Part shown: positions 7,861-16,629 of the stretch, in pieces | Numbering within the stretch: the first letter of the stretch is position 1 | Layout of the letters: every line of letters begins with the position of its first letter | DNA from: a virus | IMG/VR virus record: IMGVR_UViG_3300006917_000083 | Location: 1-33,430 of that record | Strand: one strand, 5' to 3' | DNA: 33,430 bases | Notes under the pieces: model-generated | Database searches by the model: none | What the model saw: only the letters and a program-made list of their open reading frames with translations | Told to the model about the DNA's origin: nothing | Position numbers and translations under genes: made by a program

Positions 7861-9937
7861 CAGGAACCACCTTGATTACAAGCGGCTTGTTAGCTGTGTT
7901 GGTCACAATCCGGTTTCCGTGGAGCACGTAATATTGCCCCTCTCTCGCGTACATCAGCTGAGCGTCAGGCATGGCCTTGGCCACGTCATCAATAGGCAAC
8001 GTGGTAGATCCAACCTTGACTTTCCCATCTGGCGCTTGGCCTGAAAAATCTGCTGCAGTGATTTGGCGCAGCCTCTTTTCAATTGCATTTTGGTCGATCC
8101 CAGCTGGAACTGGGATGGGTCGGCCATTGACATCGACAATGCCACCGCGTGTAGCCAGCCTGACCGCCCTTGATGGATCGGCTTTGCCTTCTGCCGCCAA
8201 CCCGGCGTTGATCAGGTAAGCCGCCTCAATCACGTCTTTGCGCTGGTTTTCATTGGGATATGCCTCACCCACTTCTTTTGTGATGGTTGTGCGCCATCCG
8301 GCCTCTTTGTCGCTATCGACTTTGATCGCCTTATCTTTGAGTGCGGCATCCCCCTTCAGAAGGATCTCGCTTGTGTAGCGGCCTTCTGTCGTTCTGCTTG
8401 CTCCGTATTGAAGTGAAAGGGCCAGCGCCTTATCTTTCTTGTCGATTTGAGCGGCGAGGCCAGAGGCTGCCTGCGGGCCAAGACGTGTACCAAGCGATGC
8501 AACCGCTGAAGCGCGCTGAGCGGCGGGCATAGAGGAAAGCATTTGACTGAACTGATAGGCCTCGTCAGCAGTCAGAGGGGACACCGGCTTACCTGTAATC
8601 TGGTTGACCGTCTGCGATTGATTCAATCGTGGCGCCACGGTAGCCACCAGCGCATCGACAGAGGACACATCAACCGGCGCCAGCCCTTGCCGCCCAAACA
8701 CATTGCGCTCCAGGGCGGCGCGCATAGGGTCTTCCGCATACTCTTTCTGAGAGGATGTCAGGATCGACTCGCGGCGCTTGATCTCGTTTTCGAGTGCGGG
8801 GGATGTGCCATTCTGGTTGCGCCTGGCCATCAGTGCATCAAGTTCGGATCGTTGCTGTGGGATAGGCGTGCTTGCCACAGCCGCACCAGCGGCGGCGGTG
8901 CGCTGCAGTTCCACGAAGCCTGACGCATAAGGCGTGCCAGATAGCTTGCCGATCATCTGCTTGACTTCTGGATTGCTCTCGTCGGCCACCTTTCCAGCTG
9001 CAGACCACTCGCTCAACACCTTCCAGGCCTGGTCAGCTTCGCGCGCACGGCGCGCCGCCTCGATCTCGGCCATGCGAGCACGGCGCTCAGCATCGGCTGC
9101 TGCGGCGGCCTTGCGGGTCTCGCTGATCATCGTGGCGCGGTCGACCACGGAGCGCAGCTTTTCAGGCGACAGGGATGAAAGGATTGGATCGTTTTTTACC
9201 GCATCAGCCGCCCGCGCCTCGTCTTGCGGCGCCATCTTGCCGTCCTTGCCGACCTTGGCACCACGCACGCCAATAGCTTCAAGCAATCCATCAGGGTTGC
9301 GCTCGACCATGGCCGACGCCGCGTCATAGGCCAACGCCTCACGCGATGCGTCCACCATCTTGCGACGGACCTCTTCGGGTAGGTCCAGCGTTTCCGCAGC
9401 CGCCCGACGCTTGGCCAGGATCACGCTGAACTGTGATGGCTGGGCGAATACGGCCTTCCTGTCATCGTCCAGTCCGTCCGAGAAGTCGCTGACCAACTTG
9501 TCGTTGCGTGCCTTGATCTCGAACTTGAACGCATCGGCGTGCAGCCCATTGCGAAATTGCAGCATTTCTCGTTCGCCATACTTGCGGGCCTTCTCTGGCA
9601 GAGCCTTGATCTGCTCTTGCGACCAAGCGTCAAAGTCTTTGAGCGTCGATTCGGTGAAGCCGGCCGAGCCTGCGCCTGCCGTGTTCTTGGCCTGCTCCAT
9701 GCGCTCAGCCCAGGTGGCAGATGCGCGGCTGCTGAGATTGGCAGCCGACATGCGCGCCTCATCGTCTGCGACCTTCAGCGCTGCCCGCTCTTGCACCTGG
9801 CGCAGGTCGCTCTCGGCTTGGGCGAAAGAGTTGGCCGCAGCAACGGGGCCAGAAAGATCAACACCAGCGACAGCCGGGGCCCGTTGAACCTGCCCAGATG
9901 CCAAGTCTTGCGCGACGATTTGCGGGATACGTGGCAT
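7850..9937 (-). CDS. Internal virion protein (T7 gp15 position)
   Basis: This 695-residue protein is strongly helical and charged, with long Ala/Arg/Glu-rich coiled-coil-like segments, for example MAEIEAARRAREADQAWKVL at about 290-310. It has no membrane segments or signal peptide. It follows the gp14-like gene with a 3-nt gap and precedes the Gly-rich ejection protein, matching gene 15 of T7-type virions, whose product forms part of the internal core and the periplasmic ejection tube. The start is supported by AAGGGTGACAC before the ATG. The N-terminus (MPRIPQIVAQDLASGQVQRA) resembles those of many podovirus internal virion proteins. Confidence 0.75.
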   Translation of the reverse strand: MPRIPQIVAQDLASGQVQRAPAVAGVDLSGPVAAANSFAQAESDLRQVQERAALKVADDEARMSAANLSSRASATWAERMEQAKNTAGAGSAGFTESTLKDFDAWSQEQIKALPEKARKYGEREMLQFRNGLHADAFKFEIKARNDKLVSDFSDGLDDDRKAVFAQPSQFSVILAKRRAAAETLDLPEEVRRKMVDASREALAYDAASAMVERNPDGLLEAIGVRGAKVGKDGKMAPQDEARAADAVKNDPILSSLSPEKLRSVVDRATMISETRKAAAAADAERRARMAEIEAARRAREADQAWKVLSEWSAAGKVADESNPEVKQMIGKLSGTPYASGFVELQRTAAAGAAVASTPIPQQRSELDALMARRNQNGTSPALENEIKRRESILTSSQKEYAEDPMRAALERNVFGRQGLAPVDVSSVDALVATVAPRLNQSQTVNQITGKPVSPLTADEAYQFSQMLSSMPAAQRASAVASLGTRLGPQAASGLAAQIDKKDKALALSLQYGASRTTEGRYTSEILLKGDAALKDKAIKVDSDKEAGWRTTITKEVGEAYPNENQRKDVIEAAYLINAGLAAEGKADPSRAVRLATRGGIVDVNGRPIPVPAGIDQNAIEKRLRQITAADFSGQAPDGKVKVGSTTLPIDDVAKAMPDAQLMYAREGQYYVLHGNRIVTNTANKPLVIKVVPDAR

Positions 9938-9940
9938 GTG

Positions 9941-10408
9941 TCACCCTTGCGTTTTGTTGAAATCGGATATCGACTTCTGCCCGTAGTAGTTGCCGGCTGC
10001 CTTGCCTAGCGTTCCGAACACGCTGAGGTATGCGCCCTTGCGCGCATTTTTAGAGCTGGCACGCAGTGAAGACGCTTCGTTTTCGTAGCCAATGGTTTGC
10101 AGCTGTCCTTTGTAGCGCTGGGTCATGATGTCAAGTTCCGTCTCGGCGGCGCTGCGTTTTTGCAGATCAAGCAGCGAGCCAGACGACGCATCAAAACCAG
10201 ACTCAGCTGCAGCGGCGCGGACGTTTCCAAGCTCGATGGCCTGGCGGCGGCGTAAGGTTTCCTCGTTGGCATTACTTTGCAGGCGTGAGGTTTCAGCCGA
10301 GGCGCTGGCTTGCTCTGCCGCTTGGCCGTACTGCCTAGCCTGCCCTAAACCTTGGGTCAGGTCAGACACCGACTGCATGCCAGCAGCCGCCGCTTGGAAA
10401 TAACTCAT
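9941..10408 (-). CDS. Small internal virion protein (T7 gp14-like)
   Basis: This 155-residue protein has an Ala/Gln-rich helical N-terminal half (GQARQYGQAAEQASASAETSR), the motif AAAESGFDASSGSLLDLQ near residue 65-82, a helical middle and a Gly-rich, weakly hydrophobic end (GAYLSVFGTLGKAAGNYYGQK). This pattern recurs in gp14-type core proteins of podoviruses, which enter the outer membrane during ejection. Its start overlaps the stop of the gp13-like gene by 4 nt (ATGA) and has AAGGTGAAACG upstream. The order 13-14-15-16 supports the call. Confidence 0.75.
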   Translation of the reverse strand: MSYFQAAAAGMQSVSDLTQGLGQARQYGQAAEQASASAETSRLQSNANEETLRRRQAIELGNVRAAAAESGFDASSGSLLDLQKRSAAETELDIMTQRYKGQLQTIGYENEASSLRASSKNARKGAYLSVFGTLGKAAGNYYGQKSISDFNKTQG

Positions 10409-10830
10409 CGTTTCACCTTGGCGTACAAATAAGCGCTTTTGCCGTTCTCGAAAAACTTAGCCATGGGCTCAGGCGTCTCCAGATCGAACCCGATCAATTT
10501 GGCGAACCGTTGCCCCGGCAAGAATTGAGCATCGACAGCCATTTCAATGCGGGTGAATGGTGATGCGTCCAAGGTGGAACGAATTGCACGGCTGATGTGC
10601 AGCATGTAGGGCCCCGCGTCGTGGCCAAACAGGGCCCAGGCATAGGCCCGGCCTCGCCACATCTCAATAAGTCCGGCAGCCATGACGGGATGGCCATCGA
10701 CAAGAATGGCCCACCCTAGCCCTGGTGGTCGATCAAGCGACTCTAGTTCAGCCTCTTCAACCTGGCTGGGCTGCACCCTGATTTGGCGTAGATGATCGTC
10801 ACCGAGATCGACAACGGTGATCGGCATCAT
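10405..10830 (-). CDS. T7 gp13-like protein, GNAT-type fold (DUF2833-like)
   Basis: This 141-residue protein is close to the 138 residues of T7 gp13. It has the pattern of a degenerate acetyltransferase fold: LGWAILVDGHPVMAAGLIEMW (strand pair), then helical HISRAIRSTL and a late RFAKLIGFDLETPEPMAKF. No acetyl-CoA loop (Q/RxxGxG/A) is seen, so catalysis is unlikely. In T7, gp13 is needed for virion assembly or maturation. It sits between tail tubular B and the gp14-like gene with 4-nt overlaps on both sides. Either of two adjacent ATGs could start it; the first has GAGGG upstream. Confidence 0.7.
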   Translation of the reverse strand: MMPITVVDLGDDHLRQIRVQPSQVEEAELESLDRPPGLGWAILVDGHPVMAAGLIEMWRGRAYAWALFGHDAGPYMLHISRAIRSTLDASPFTRIEMAVDAQFLPGQRFAKLIGFDLETPEPMAKFFENGKSAYLYAKVKR

Positions 10831-13169
10831 CTACCCTCTTGCACAACCATCTGCGGCATGATGGCCACCACGGTCAGCGGCATGGGCCGGTCTTTGACAA
10901 TCAACACAGTGGCCTCTGTGCTGTAGTCACCTGGCCATTCGATCTCGACATCACCCGTAAATGGAGGCGGCGCGCTGTCCATCGGGACATCGGGTGTACG
11001 GTATCTGATTTCCTCGAGCAGATCAGTGCTTGGACCAGCGGTTCCACCCAATGAGTTGTCCAGCCGCAATGCCATAGCGTTGATGCGCTTAGTCTTGCCC
11101 TGGGATGTGCCGGCCGCAGCCCCGCCGTCAATGTTCAGGTTTTGCAGGTAGCCAATGCATGGCAGGCCAACCTGCACCACACTTGCCTGACGCTGTAGCG
11201 TGATTTGCCCACCTGACACTGTTCTGTTGGGGTGGCGAGCGCCATCCGCCAGAACCCAAACCTCTTTGCCTTCCAGGTAGCTCAGCCCTGAGATGGTTGT
11301 GGCTGGCGCCCCATCGTATGTGCTGGCCATGTCTGAATAGATCCAGTCCTCTTGGGCCGTCTCGTCGTCGGCCTCAGGGTGCTTGTAAGCGATATACCGC
11401 TTGGTCGATCCATTGACCGTCAGCCGGCCAATCAACCATGGGTCATCACTCTCACCGTCAGGCGCAGGGATGCATTCGACACACTCGACCGACACACCCG
11501 ACATGGGGTGCTGGTGCCAGCCGGTCACGTCCTGGTCCCGATCAAAAGTCATGGCGATCAGCGTGCCATCCGTGCGGCATGCCCAAAGGATGGACCACGG
11601 CTCTTGCTGATAGGCCATGTCCACAATCCCGGTCTTCGTGATGTGTCGGGACAGCAGCACCACGTTTGGAGACTTGAAGCCGTCTTCCGAGTACTCGTAG
11701 CGCATCGCGCGCACCTTGCGGCCCGACTTCTGCACAAACATGGCCTCATTGCCAATGCGCTGTGGCTGTACGTAGTTCGATCCGTAGGTGCTTTGCGTCT
11801 TGGCCTCGCAGTTATTGGGGCCAAATGGGTCGGTCGTCGTGGTCTTGGCAATGGCCCATTCATCACCCATCGTTCCGACTAGCAGCACATCACCGGGCGA
11901 CATCCAGCGGATAGAGTTGTTTCGGTCGCTGGACAAGGTGCGCTCAAAGCTCGCGTCGGCCGTGATGACGCTGTCGATCTCGGTGGCGAAGTTCTCAAAA
12001 TCTGCGGTGACCGAAAACCAAACGGTTCGGTCTCTGGCAAGCGTCAAGCGCTCGCGGAAAAAGGTGACAGCTGTAGGGTAGCCATCAGTGGCATTCCATG
12101 CCGAGAAGGCCCAGCGCTTGGTTGCCTTGCCAGCGGTCACAGCGCCATCTGGCAATTGAGAGATCACCGTGCCCGTCACCGTGGTGGCGTTGGTGTAGCC
12201 GGTGATCTTCACCCACCCATAGCCAGGATCGTCAAACTGCCACTGCACACCTGTGTCGCCATCGTAGGCGGCGCCTTCTGAGTGGTCTGGCTTGACACCG
12301 CCGGTGGTGGCTGCGTTGAGCGCTGAATAGTTCTTGCCATTGCTGCGGCGGATGTCGCCAATGATGACGGCCTTGCCAGCCTCCCACTGCTTGACGTCGC
12401 GCACATCCTTTTCCGTCAGCTTGATGTACTGGCCAACGTGGGCCGCAGTGAACAGAGAAGCCGATGCAGTCAAGGTCACAGCGCCAGTCTTTGCGCTTGC
12501 GTAGACAGTCGTAGTGCCGGTGTTTTCCTCAGCAAAAGGCGGCGGCGAGAAGACCACCTCTTCCATTCGCCAGTCCGTGGCGCCATAGCGCGACAGCTTG
12601 CGAGGCGCATAGGCACCATGCACCAGGTACACCACATCACCAGTCTGGACGTAGCGTATCGCAAACGACCCATCATCATTGGTCAGATCGGCTGCAGCGT
12701 AGGGGCTTGGGATTTCATAGATCGTGCCGCTGAGGGCGTACCACTTCGCCGCATCGCCCGCGAACGTGGCGCCGGCCGTGTGCGCCGTCTTGCAGTAGTA
12801 GTTTGTGCCCGCGTTGCTCACCAGTGCGCCCACAGCGTAGACCGTGCCCGTCACCCAGGCAGACACGCCAGAGACTTGCACCTGTGCGCGGTTTGTGTAA
12901 AAGCGAATGTACTGGTCACCAAACTCCAGCATGTAGGCGTCAGTGGCCGAAAACTCAAAGCGCATCAGCCATGTGCGATTCGCTGAGTTCTTAACCTCTG
13001 CGACAAACATCGTTCCCCCACGCGCAAAGGCTGGACCCTCTACGCTTGGCAGGAAATTGACCATCTGCTTGCATGCCGATGCGTACTTGCCCACATCGGT
13101 GCGGCCATACATCAGCGGCGACCATTCACCTGAGTTGAATGACGTTTGAATCGGGTTGAACTTACCCAT
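10827..13169 (-). CDS. Tail tubular protein B-like (T7 gp12 equivalent, nozzle)
   Basis: This 780-residue protein opens MGKFNPIQTSFNSGEWSPLMYGR, then VNFLPSVEGPAFARGGTMFVAEV, the hallmark N-terminus of podovirus gp12/stabilisation-type tail proteins. The rest is rich in Thr, Val, Gly and Trp and appears mainly beta-structured, with repeated short domains such as WAFSAWNATDGYPTAVTFFR and SGRKVRAMRYEYSEDG. It would form the distal tube or nozzle of the short tail. It starts 2 nt after the gp11-like stop and ends overlapping the gp13-like start. There is no sign of truncation. Confidence 0.88.
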   Translation of the reverse strand: MGKFNPIQTSFNSGEWSPLMYGRTDVGKYASACKQMVNFLPSVEGPAFARGGTMFVAEVKNSANRTWLMRFEFSATDAYMLEFGDQYIRFYTNRAQVQVSGVSAWVTGTVYAVGALVSNAGTNYYCKTAHTAGATFAGDAAKWYALSGTIYEIPSPYAAADLTNDDGSFAIRYVQTGDVVYLVHGAYAPRKLSRYGATDWRMEEVVFSPPPFAEENTGTTTVYASAKTGAVTLTASASLFTAAHVGQYIKLTEKDVRDVKQWEAGKAVIIGDIRRSNGKNYSALNAATTGGVKPDHSEGAAYDGDTGVQWQFDDPGYGWVKITGYTNATTVTGTVISQLPDGAVTAGKATKRWAFSAWNATDGYPTAVTFFRERLTLARDRTVWFSVTADFENFATEIDSVITADASFERTLSSDRNNSIRWMSPGDVLLVGTMGDEWAIAKTTTTDPFGPNNCEAKTQSTYGSNYVQPQRIGNEAMFVQKSGRKVRAMRYEYSEDGFKSPNVVLLSRHITKTGIVDMAYQQEPWSILWACRTDGTLIAMTFDRDQDVTGWHQHPMSGVSVECVECIPAPDGESDDPWLIGRLTVNGSTKRYIAYKHPEADDETAQEDWIYSDMASTYDGAPATTISGLSYLEGKEVWVLADGARHPNRTVSGGQITLQRQASVVQVGLPCIGYLQNLNIDGGAAAGTSQGKTKRINAMALRLDNSLGGTAGPSTDLLEEIRYRTPDVPMDSAPPPFTGDVEIEWPGDYSTEATVLIVKDRPMPLTVVAIMPQMVVQEGR

Positions 13170-13170
13170 G

Positions 13171-13764
13171 TCAGCCCTCAGTCATCGCGCGAACCCAGGA
13201 CAGATCCGGCACACGCTGCGGCGGGCGCTCGATTGCATTGGAGCGCTTGGCCTCACGGATGGCGTCCTTGTATTCGGCCACGGCTGCCTCACGCTTGCTT
13301 AAGTTTTGGGTAAGCTCTTCGCACACGTCGGCCGCCAGTTGAAGCGCCAGGGTCCGAACGAACAGCGCAGGGAATAGCCCAGAGTTGGTGATCCGGTAGA
13401 CGTAACGAATCTGAAGCGGGGACACCTCATCCGTCAGGATGGAGCCGCCCTCGACATCAAACAGCGCCCCAGCTTCACCGCTGTCATAGAAGGCATACGT
13501 GTCGCCAACCTGGACGACCTTCAGGTAATCGGATGGGAGCGGGTACGCCTTATCCCAGCCAAACACGGGCGCCGTGCTGCTTGCCGGGATCTCTGCCCGC
13601 TTGATGGCAAACGACCAAGGGTGCTTGGTCAGTTCAGCATCACGCACCGAATCAAAGATGGCATTGAGCGCTCGTGCCTGCTTCGTGTTGTCGCTCAAGC
13701 TGGTGATGCGCGCGGCCCCCAGCTTGGTCAATGCGATGTTGCAGATTTCAACCGATGAGGCCAT
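13171..13764 (-). CDS. Tail tubular protein A-like (T7 gp11 equivalent, adaptor)
   Basis: This 197-residue protein matches the T7 gp11 size (196). It opens with SVEICNIALTKLGAARITSL and continues with AELTKHPWSFAIKRAEIP and YPLPSDYLKVVQVGD, the characteristic pattern of the gp11/gp4-type adaptor that joins portal and nozzle. A helical section (FVRTLALQLAADVCEELTQN) precedes a basic C-terminus. AAGGAG precedes the ATG. It is directly followed by the gp12-like gene. Between it and the capsid module lie four additional genes, including a second tailspike, a difference from T7. Confidence 0.88.
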   Translation of the reverse strand: MASSVEICNIALTKLGAARITSLSDNTKQARALNAIFDSVRDAELTKHPWSFAIKRAEIPASSTAPVFGWDKAYPLPSDYLKVVQVGDTYAFYDSGEAGALFDVEGGSILTDEVSPLQIRYVYRITNSGLFPALFVRTLALQLAADVCEELTQNLSKREAAVAEYKDAIREAKRSNAIERPPQRVPDLSWVRAMTEG

Positions 13765-13819
13765 CTAGGCTCTCCTTGATGGAATTTCGCAGCGCGTAGG
13801 ATGGGCCGGAGGTCATGGC

Positions 13820-15526
13820 TTACATCAGCGAGTTGGCCGAGTCGTCAAGATAGATTGCACCGCTGGTCATGTTGGCTGTGTCAATCTCAATCGCTATGAC
13901 ATCTGACGTCATCCGAGAAGACCACGTTGGCCCTGACAACACGTCCTTCCAACCCACTCGCTCAAATTGGTTGGTACCACCAAGCGTGATGGTCTTTGTG
14001 GCTGATGAGTAGCTATTGCGGGTATCGGCTGAAACGGTGATGCCGGTTGAGCCGTCCCACTTCTGGACCACTGTGCAATCTCGTTGTTTGACGGTGATCG
14101 TTGTACCAACCCCCTGACTCACATTTAGGAACAATCCCCACTGAAACCGCCGCGATGGATCGTAGTTCGGGAAGCTGATCAGAACCTTTCCAGCTCCTGT
14201 GATCTTGAGCATATTGCCGGTGCTGTTTCTGGCGGTTACCCCGCCGTCCGTAGTGCCCACGCTCGCCACGGCAGCCGTGCCGGTCACGACAATACGCTTG
14301 CTCAACTCACTGTGCGGATCGTCAACGCCGTTGCGCTGGAAGTTGGCGCCAGGGCCGTTCGTCAAACTGATGAACGTCGGTAGGTCGTTTAGCGAGTTGT
14401 TGTGCGCGATCAAGTTGCGGCACACGACGTGACCAATCGAACCAGTTCCGTTGCTGGATGAGCCGATCACCATTTGATCGTCGTTCGTTGGCTGGCCTGT
14501 ACGCCCCAGATTTGAGCAACGCACGTCCTCAATGATGATTTCCTGCGAAGAGTTATCGCTAGAAATCATCCCGTTAAACAGGTATGTTCGCGTCGTGCTC
14601 GGCGTGCCGAAATAGCCGCCCTTCATGATCAGTTTGGTGTTCGCACCAGTCAGCCGGATCGGGCTATTGGTCTGGCCTGCGACTAACCCGTACTCCCACT
14701 CTTGGTGGCATGCGTACAGTTCGGCCACAGTACCAGCTTGTAGGTCAAGGCTCCGGTCGCTGGCAGTAATCCGTCCACCAGTTTTGTCGCCGAAATAGTC
14801 AAGGGAAACGGCTTGTAGCGTGAATCGGTGGCCCGCGAGCGACTTGATTAGCGTGTCGCAGTTGTAAATCGCACCGCCTTGGAAAGTCACGTTCTCGGCG
14901 TAGTCGGTCACGCCTGACTCAAATAGCAAGCCCGTTCCGCATGTCTTTGCGTACACCTCGTAACCCTTGAGCATGTAAGCCCGTGAGCCTACTGAGATCC
15001 CGGTCCCAAAGGAATCCACAAAAACGTTGCGCATCGCGCAGCGCACGCTCGAGTTGTTGATTGCCGTGTTGGCGCGGATGCCGACCGCGTTGTAATCGCG
15101 CGTTGAGCCGCTATTGCCTATGACATATACGTCATCAACAAACGATGAGAACGGGTATTGTGTGCCGTTGTCGCCGTTGGTCGTGTTGGTGAGCAGAATT
15201 GCCTCATTTGCCGCCGATAGGCTTTGGGCATTGAGCTTGGAGCGGTTGCCATCAACGCCTACCACTCCGGTCTCAATAGCCCAAGTGTCCCCAAGTGTGT
15301 AAGACCCAAACGGGTCCAGCTTGATGACCCCAAACGGGAACCGAGCTTGCAGCCATGCCACCGCCTCATTAAGCTCTACGTCCCCGCTACCGCTTGGCAC
15401 ATGGTAGTAGCCATAGGTCTGCCCAAGCGCCAAATCGCTCGCATCATCCAGCACGGTCTGGCCGGTTGAGTTAACCTTTTTGCGCAGCGCATTGAGCGGG
15501 TTCAATGGAAATGTGAGCCCACTCAT
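13820..15526 (-). CDS. Second beta-helix tailspike / putative depolymerase
   Basis: This 568-residue protein has a short N-terminal anchor-like part (about 1-40), then AVAWLQARFPFGVIKLDPFGSY and TWAIETGVVGVDG, an entry into a parallel beta-helix. Residues ~100-400 are repeats of short strands with conserved Asn/Gly/Val turns (FVDDVYVIGNSG, MRNVFVDSFGTGISVG, NVTFQGGAIYNCDTLIKSL), the style of polysaccharide-degrading tailspikes. The C-terminal ~150 residues look like a beta-sandwich. It lacks the T7 gp17-type N-terminus of the other spike, so it may attach through the adjacent 91-residue protein or another site. Its position between capsid and tail-tube genes is unusual. Catalytic residues cannot be assigned by eye. 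Confidence 0.8.
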   Translation of the reverse strand: MSGLTFPLNPLNALRKKVNSTGQTVLDDASDLALGQTYGYYHVPSGSGDVELNEAVAWLQARFPFGVIKLDPFGSYTLGDTWAIETGVVGVDGNRSKLNAQSLSAANEAILLTNTTNGDNGTQYPFSSFVDDVYVIGNSGSTRDYNAVGIRANTAINNSSVRCAMRNVFVDSFGTGISVGSRAYMLKGYEVYAKTCGTGLLFESGVTDYAENVTFQGGAIYNCDTLIKSLAGHRFTLQAVSLDYFGDKTGGRITASDRSLDLQAGTVAELYACHQEWEYGLVAGQTNSPIRLTGANTKLIMKGGYFGTPSTTRTYLFNGMISSDNSSQEIIIEDVRCSNLGRTGQPTNDDQMVIGSSSNGTGSIGHVVCRNLIAHNNSLNDLPTFISLTNGPGANFQRNGVDDPHSELSKRIVVTGTAAVASVGTTDGGVTARNSTGNMLKITGAGKVLISFPNYDPSRRFQWGLFLNVSQGVGTTITVKQRDCTVVQKWDGSTGITVSADTRNSYSSATKTITLGGTNQFERVGWKDVLSGPTWSSRMTSDVIAIEIDTANMTSGAIYLDDSANSLM

Positions 15527-15798
15527 TTGACCTGCTCCGCTTGCGCATACATACCAGACGGAGGGCCGCCGCTGATGGCTGCACGAATCTGGCCAGGTGG
15601 CAGCACAAAGCCGCCACCGCCATTGGCGGTCAGCGTCGTGTCAGAGCCAACAGCGACCCATGTGGAGCCATCGGGGCCAAGAAACTGCAGCGTGACAGTT
15701 GCGCCACTGAACGTGCCGCATGCAGAAAAAACACCAGCGCCACCGCCCCACTGAGCAGCAGATCCGGTGGCACTTGCGTTGCTCAGAAGTTGAGGCAT
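15523..15798 (-). CDS. Small beta-rich structural protein, unknown role
   Basis: This 91-residue protein is Gly/Ser/Thr-rich, with FSGATVTLQFLGPDGSTWVAVGS followed by GFVLPPGQIRAAISGG. This pattern is common in small phage structural proteins with a beta-sandwich-like fold. It overlaps the start of the second tailspike by 4 nt (ATGA), so the two are translationally coupled and it may serve as adaptor or chaperone for that spike. CTGGAG lies 6 nt before the ATG. The structural role is inferred; no enzymatic motif was seen. Confidence 0.65.
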   Translation of the reverse strand: MPQLLSNASATGSAAQWGGGAGVFSACGTFSGATVTLQFLGPDGSTWVAVGSDTTLTANGGGGFVLPPGQIRAAISGGPPSGMYAQAEQVK

Positions 15799-15811
15799 GC
15801 GCTACTCCAGA

Positions 15812-16006
15812 TCAAACAGGTGGGAACGTGTCTTCGACAATGCGGTACTCAATCTGCTCCAGCAGTTTGAGCGCCTCTTGCTTGGTCATGCCGGTGGCGT
15901 CATAGGTGATACGCACCTCGACACTTGCGCCGGCAGTGGTGGACGCGGTTTCAGCGACCAGCGTTTTGTCCTGCCCCAGGCTGGCGCTGTAATAACGATT
16001 GGCCAT
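15812..16006 (-). CDS. Small unknown protein between decoration and tailspike genes
   Basis: This 64-residue soluble protein (MANRYYSASLGQDKTLVAET... VEVRITYDATGMTKQEALKLLEQIEYRIVEDTFPPV) has predicted beta strands followed by one helix (TKQEALKLLEQIEYRIV). The start is well supported by AAAGGGG before the ATG. It lies 13 nt upstream of the 91-residue gene and after a GC-rich stem-loop. The family is not recognised; small proteins in this place of podovirus genomes are often virion components. Confidence 0.6.
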   Translation of the reverse strand: MANRYYSASLGQDKTLVAETASTTAGASVEVRITYDATGMTKQEALKLLEQIEYRIVEDTFPPV

Positions 16007-16026
16007 GTGTGACCCCTTTCAAGAGC

Positions 16027-16048
16027 GCGGGGCAGCGAACCGCCCCGC
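16027..16048 (-). promoter_or_regulatory. GC-rich stem-loop after the decoration gene
   Basis: The coding strand has GCGGGGC pairing perfectly with GCCCCGC around an 8-nt loop, 12 nt after the decoration-protein stop. No U-run follows, so it is not a classical intrinsic terminator. It may stabilise the upstream capsid/decoration mRNA or reduce read-through to the following small genes. The inverted repeat is seen; the function is inferred. Confidence 0.5.
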
Positions 16049-16059
16049 CGTGTGAACGA

Positions 16060-16602
16060 TCAGCGGACCACGTAGACGCGCACCAGGGCCGTGCCTGTGC
16101 CATCGCAGGCGCCAGTCAGGGTCAGTGCCACGTCGTACTCTTTGCCGGGGTCGGAGGACAGGCCGAGCATTTCCCACACACGCTTTTCAGCGTTGGTGAT
16201 CAAGCCACCTGCTGCGCCTGCCTCGAATGTCAGATCGGTGTTGGACAGCGCGCCATCCTTCAGCGACACAGACGACGCGAAAAAGTCTTGATCGACCACC
16301 GTGCCGCCATTGCTGTGGGTCAGCAAGTCGTACAGGCCAACGTCTACCACCGTGGTTGTGCCCATGTCTGCGGTGGTGTCGATGCGCACGCGGTCGATGA
16401 AGTCGTCCGAGCGGATCTTGCCAACGCGGTATGTCGATGCGCCGGCAGCCAGGGTAGCCGCTTCAGTGTTGCCACTGGTGAGCGTGACCAGGCCATTGAC
16501 AGCACGAATAACCTGACCACCTTCAATGCCAACCGTGTTCTGGGTGCGCGGGGTCGTGTTGGCGTTGGTAACCGCCGTGCTCTTGATTGCAACTTGTGCC
16601 AT
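16060..16602 (-). CDS. Putative capsid decoration / head protein
   Basis: This 180-residue Thr/Ala/Val-rich, mainly beta protein (VAIKSTAVTNANTTPRTQNTV, GKIRSDDFIDRVRIDTTADM, YDVALTLTGACDGTGTALVRVYVV) is encoded immediately after the major capsid gene. A strong AAGGAG precedes its ATG. Short beta-rich proteins directly behind the capsid gene are usually head decoration or stabilisation proteins, which bind the shell from outside. No named family is recognised, so this is inference from place and composition. Its coding is followed by a GC-rich stem-loop. Confidence 0.6.
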   Translation of the reverse strand: MAQVAIKSTAVTNANTTPRTQNTVGIEGGQVIRAVNGLVTLTSGNTEAATLAAGASTYRVGKIRSDDFIDRVRIDTTADMGTTTVVDVGLYDLLTHSNGGTVVDQDFFASSVSLKDGALSNTDLTFEAGAAGGLITNAEKRVWEMLGLSSDPGKEYDVALTLTGACDGTGTALVRVYVVR

Positions 16603-16629
16603 TTGATTTCTCCTTGTGGATCAGCCGGA

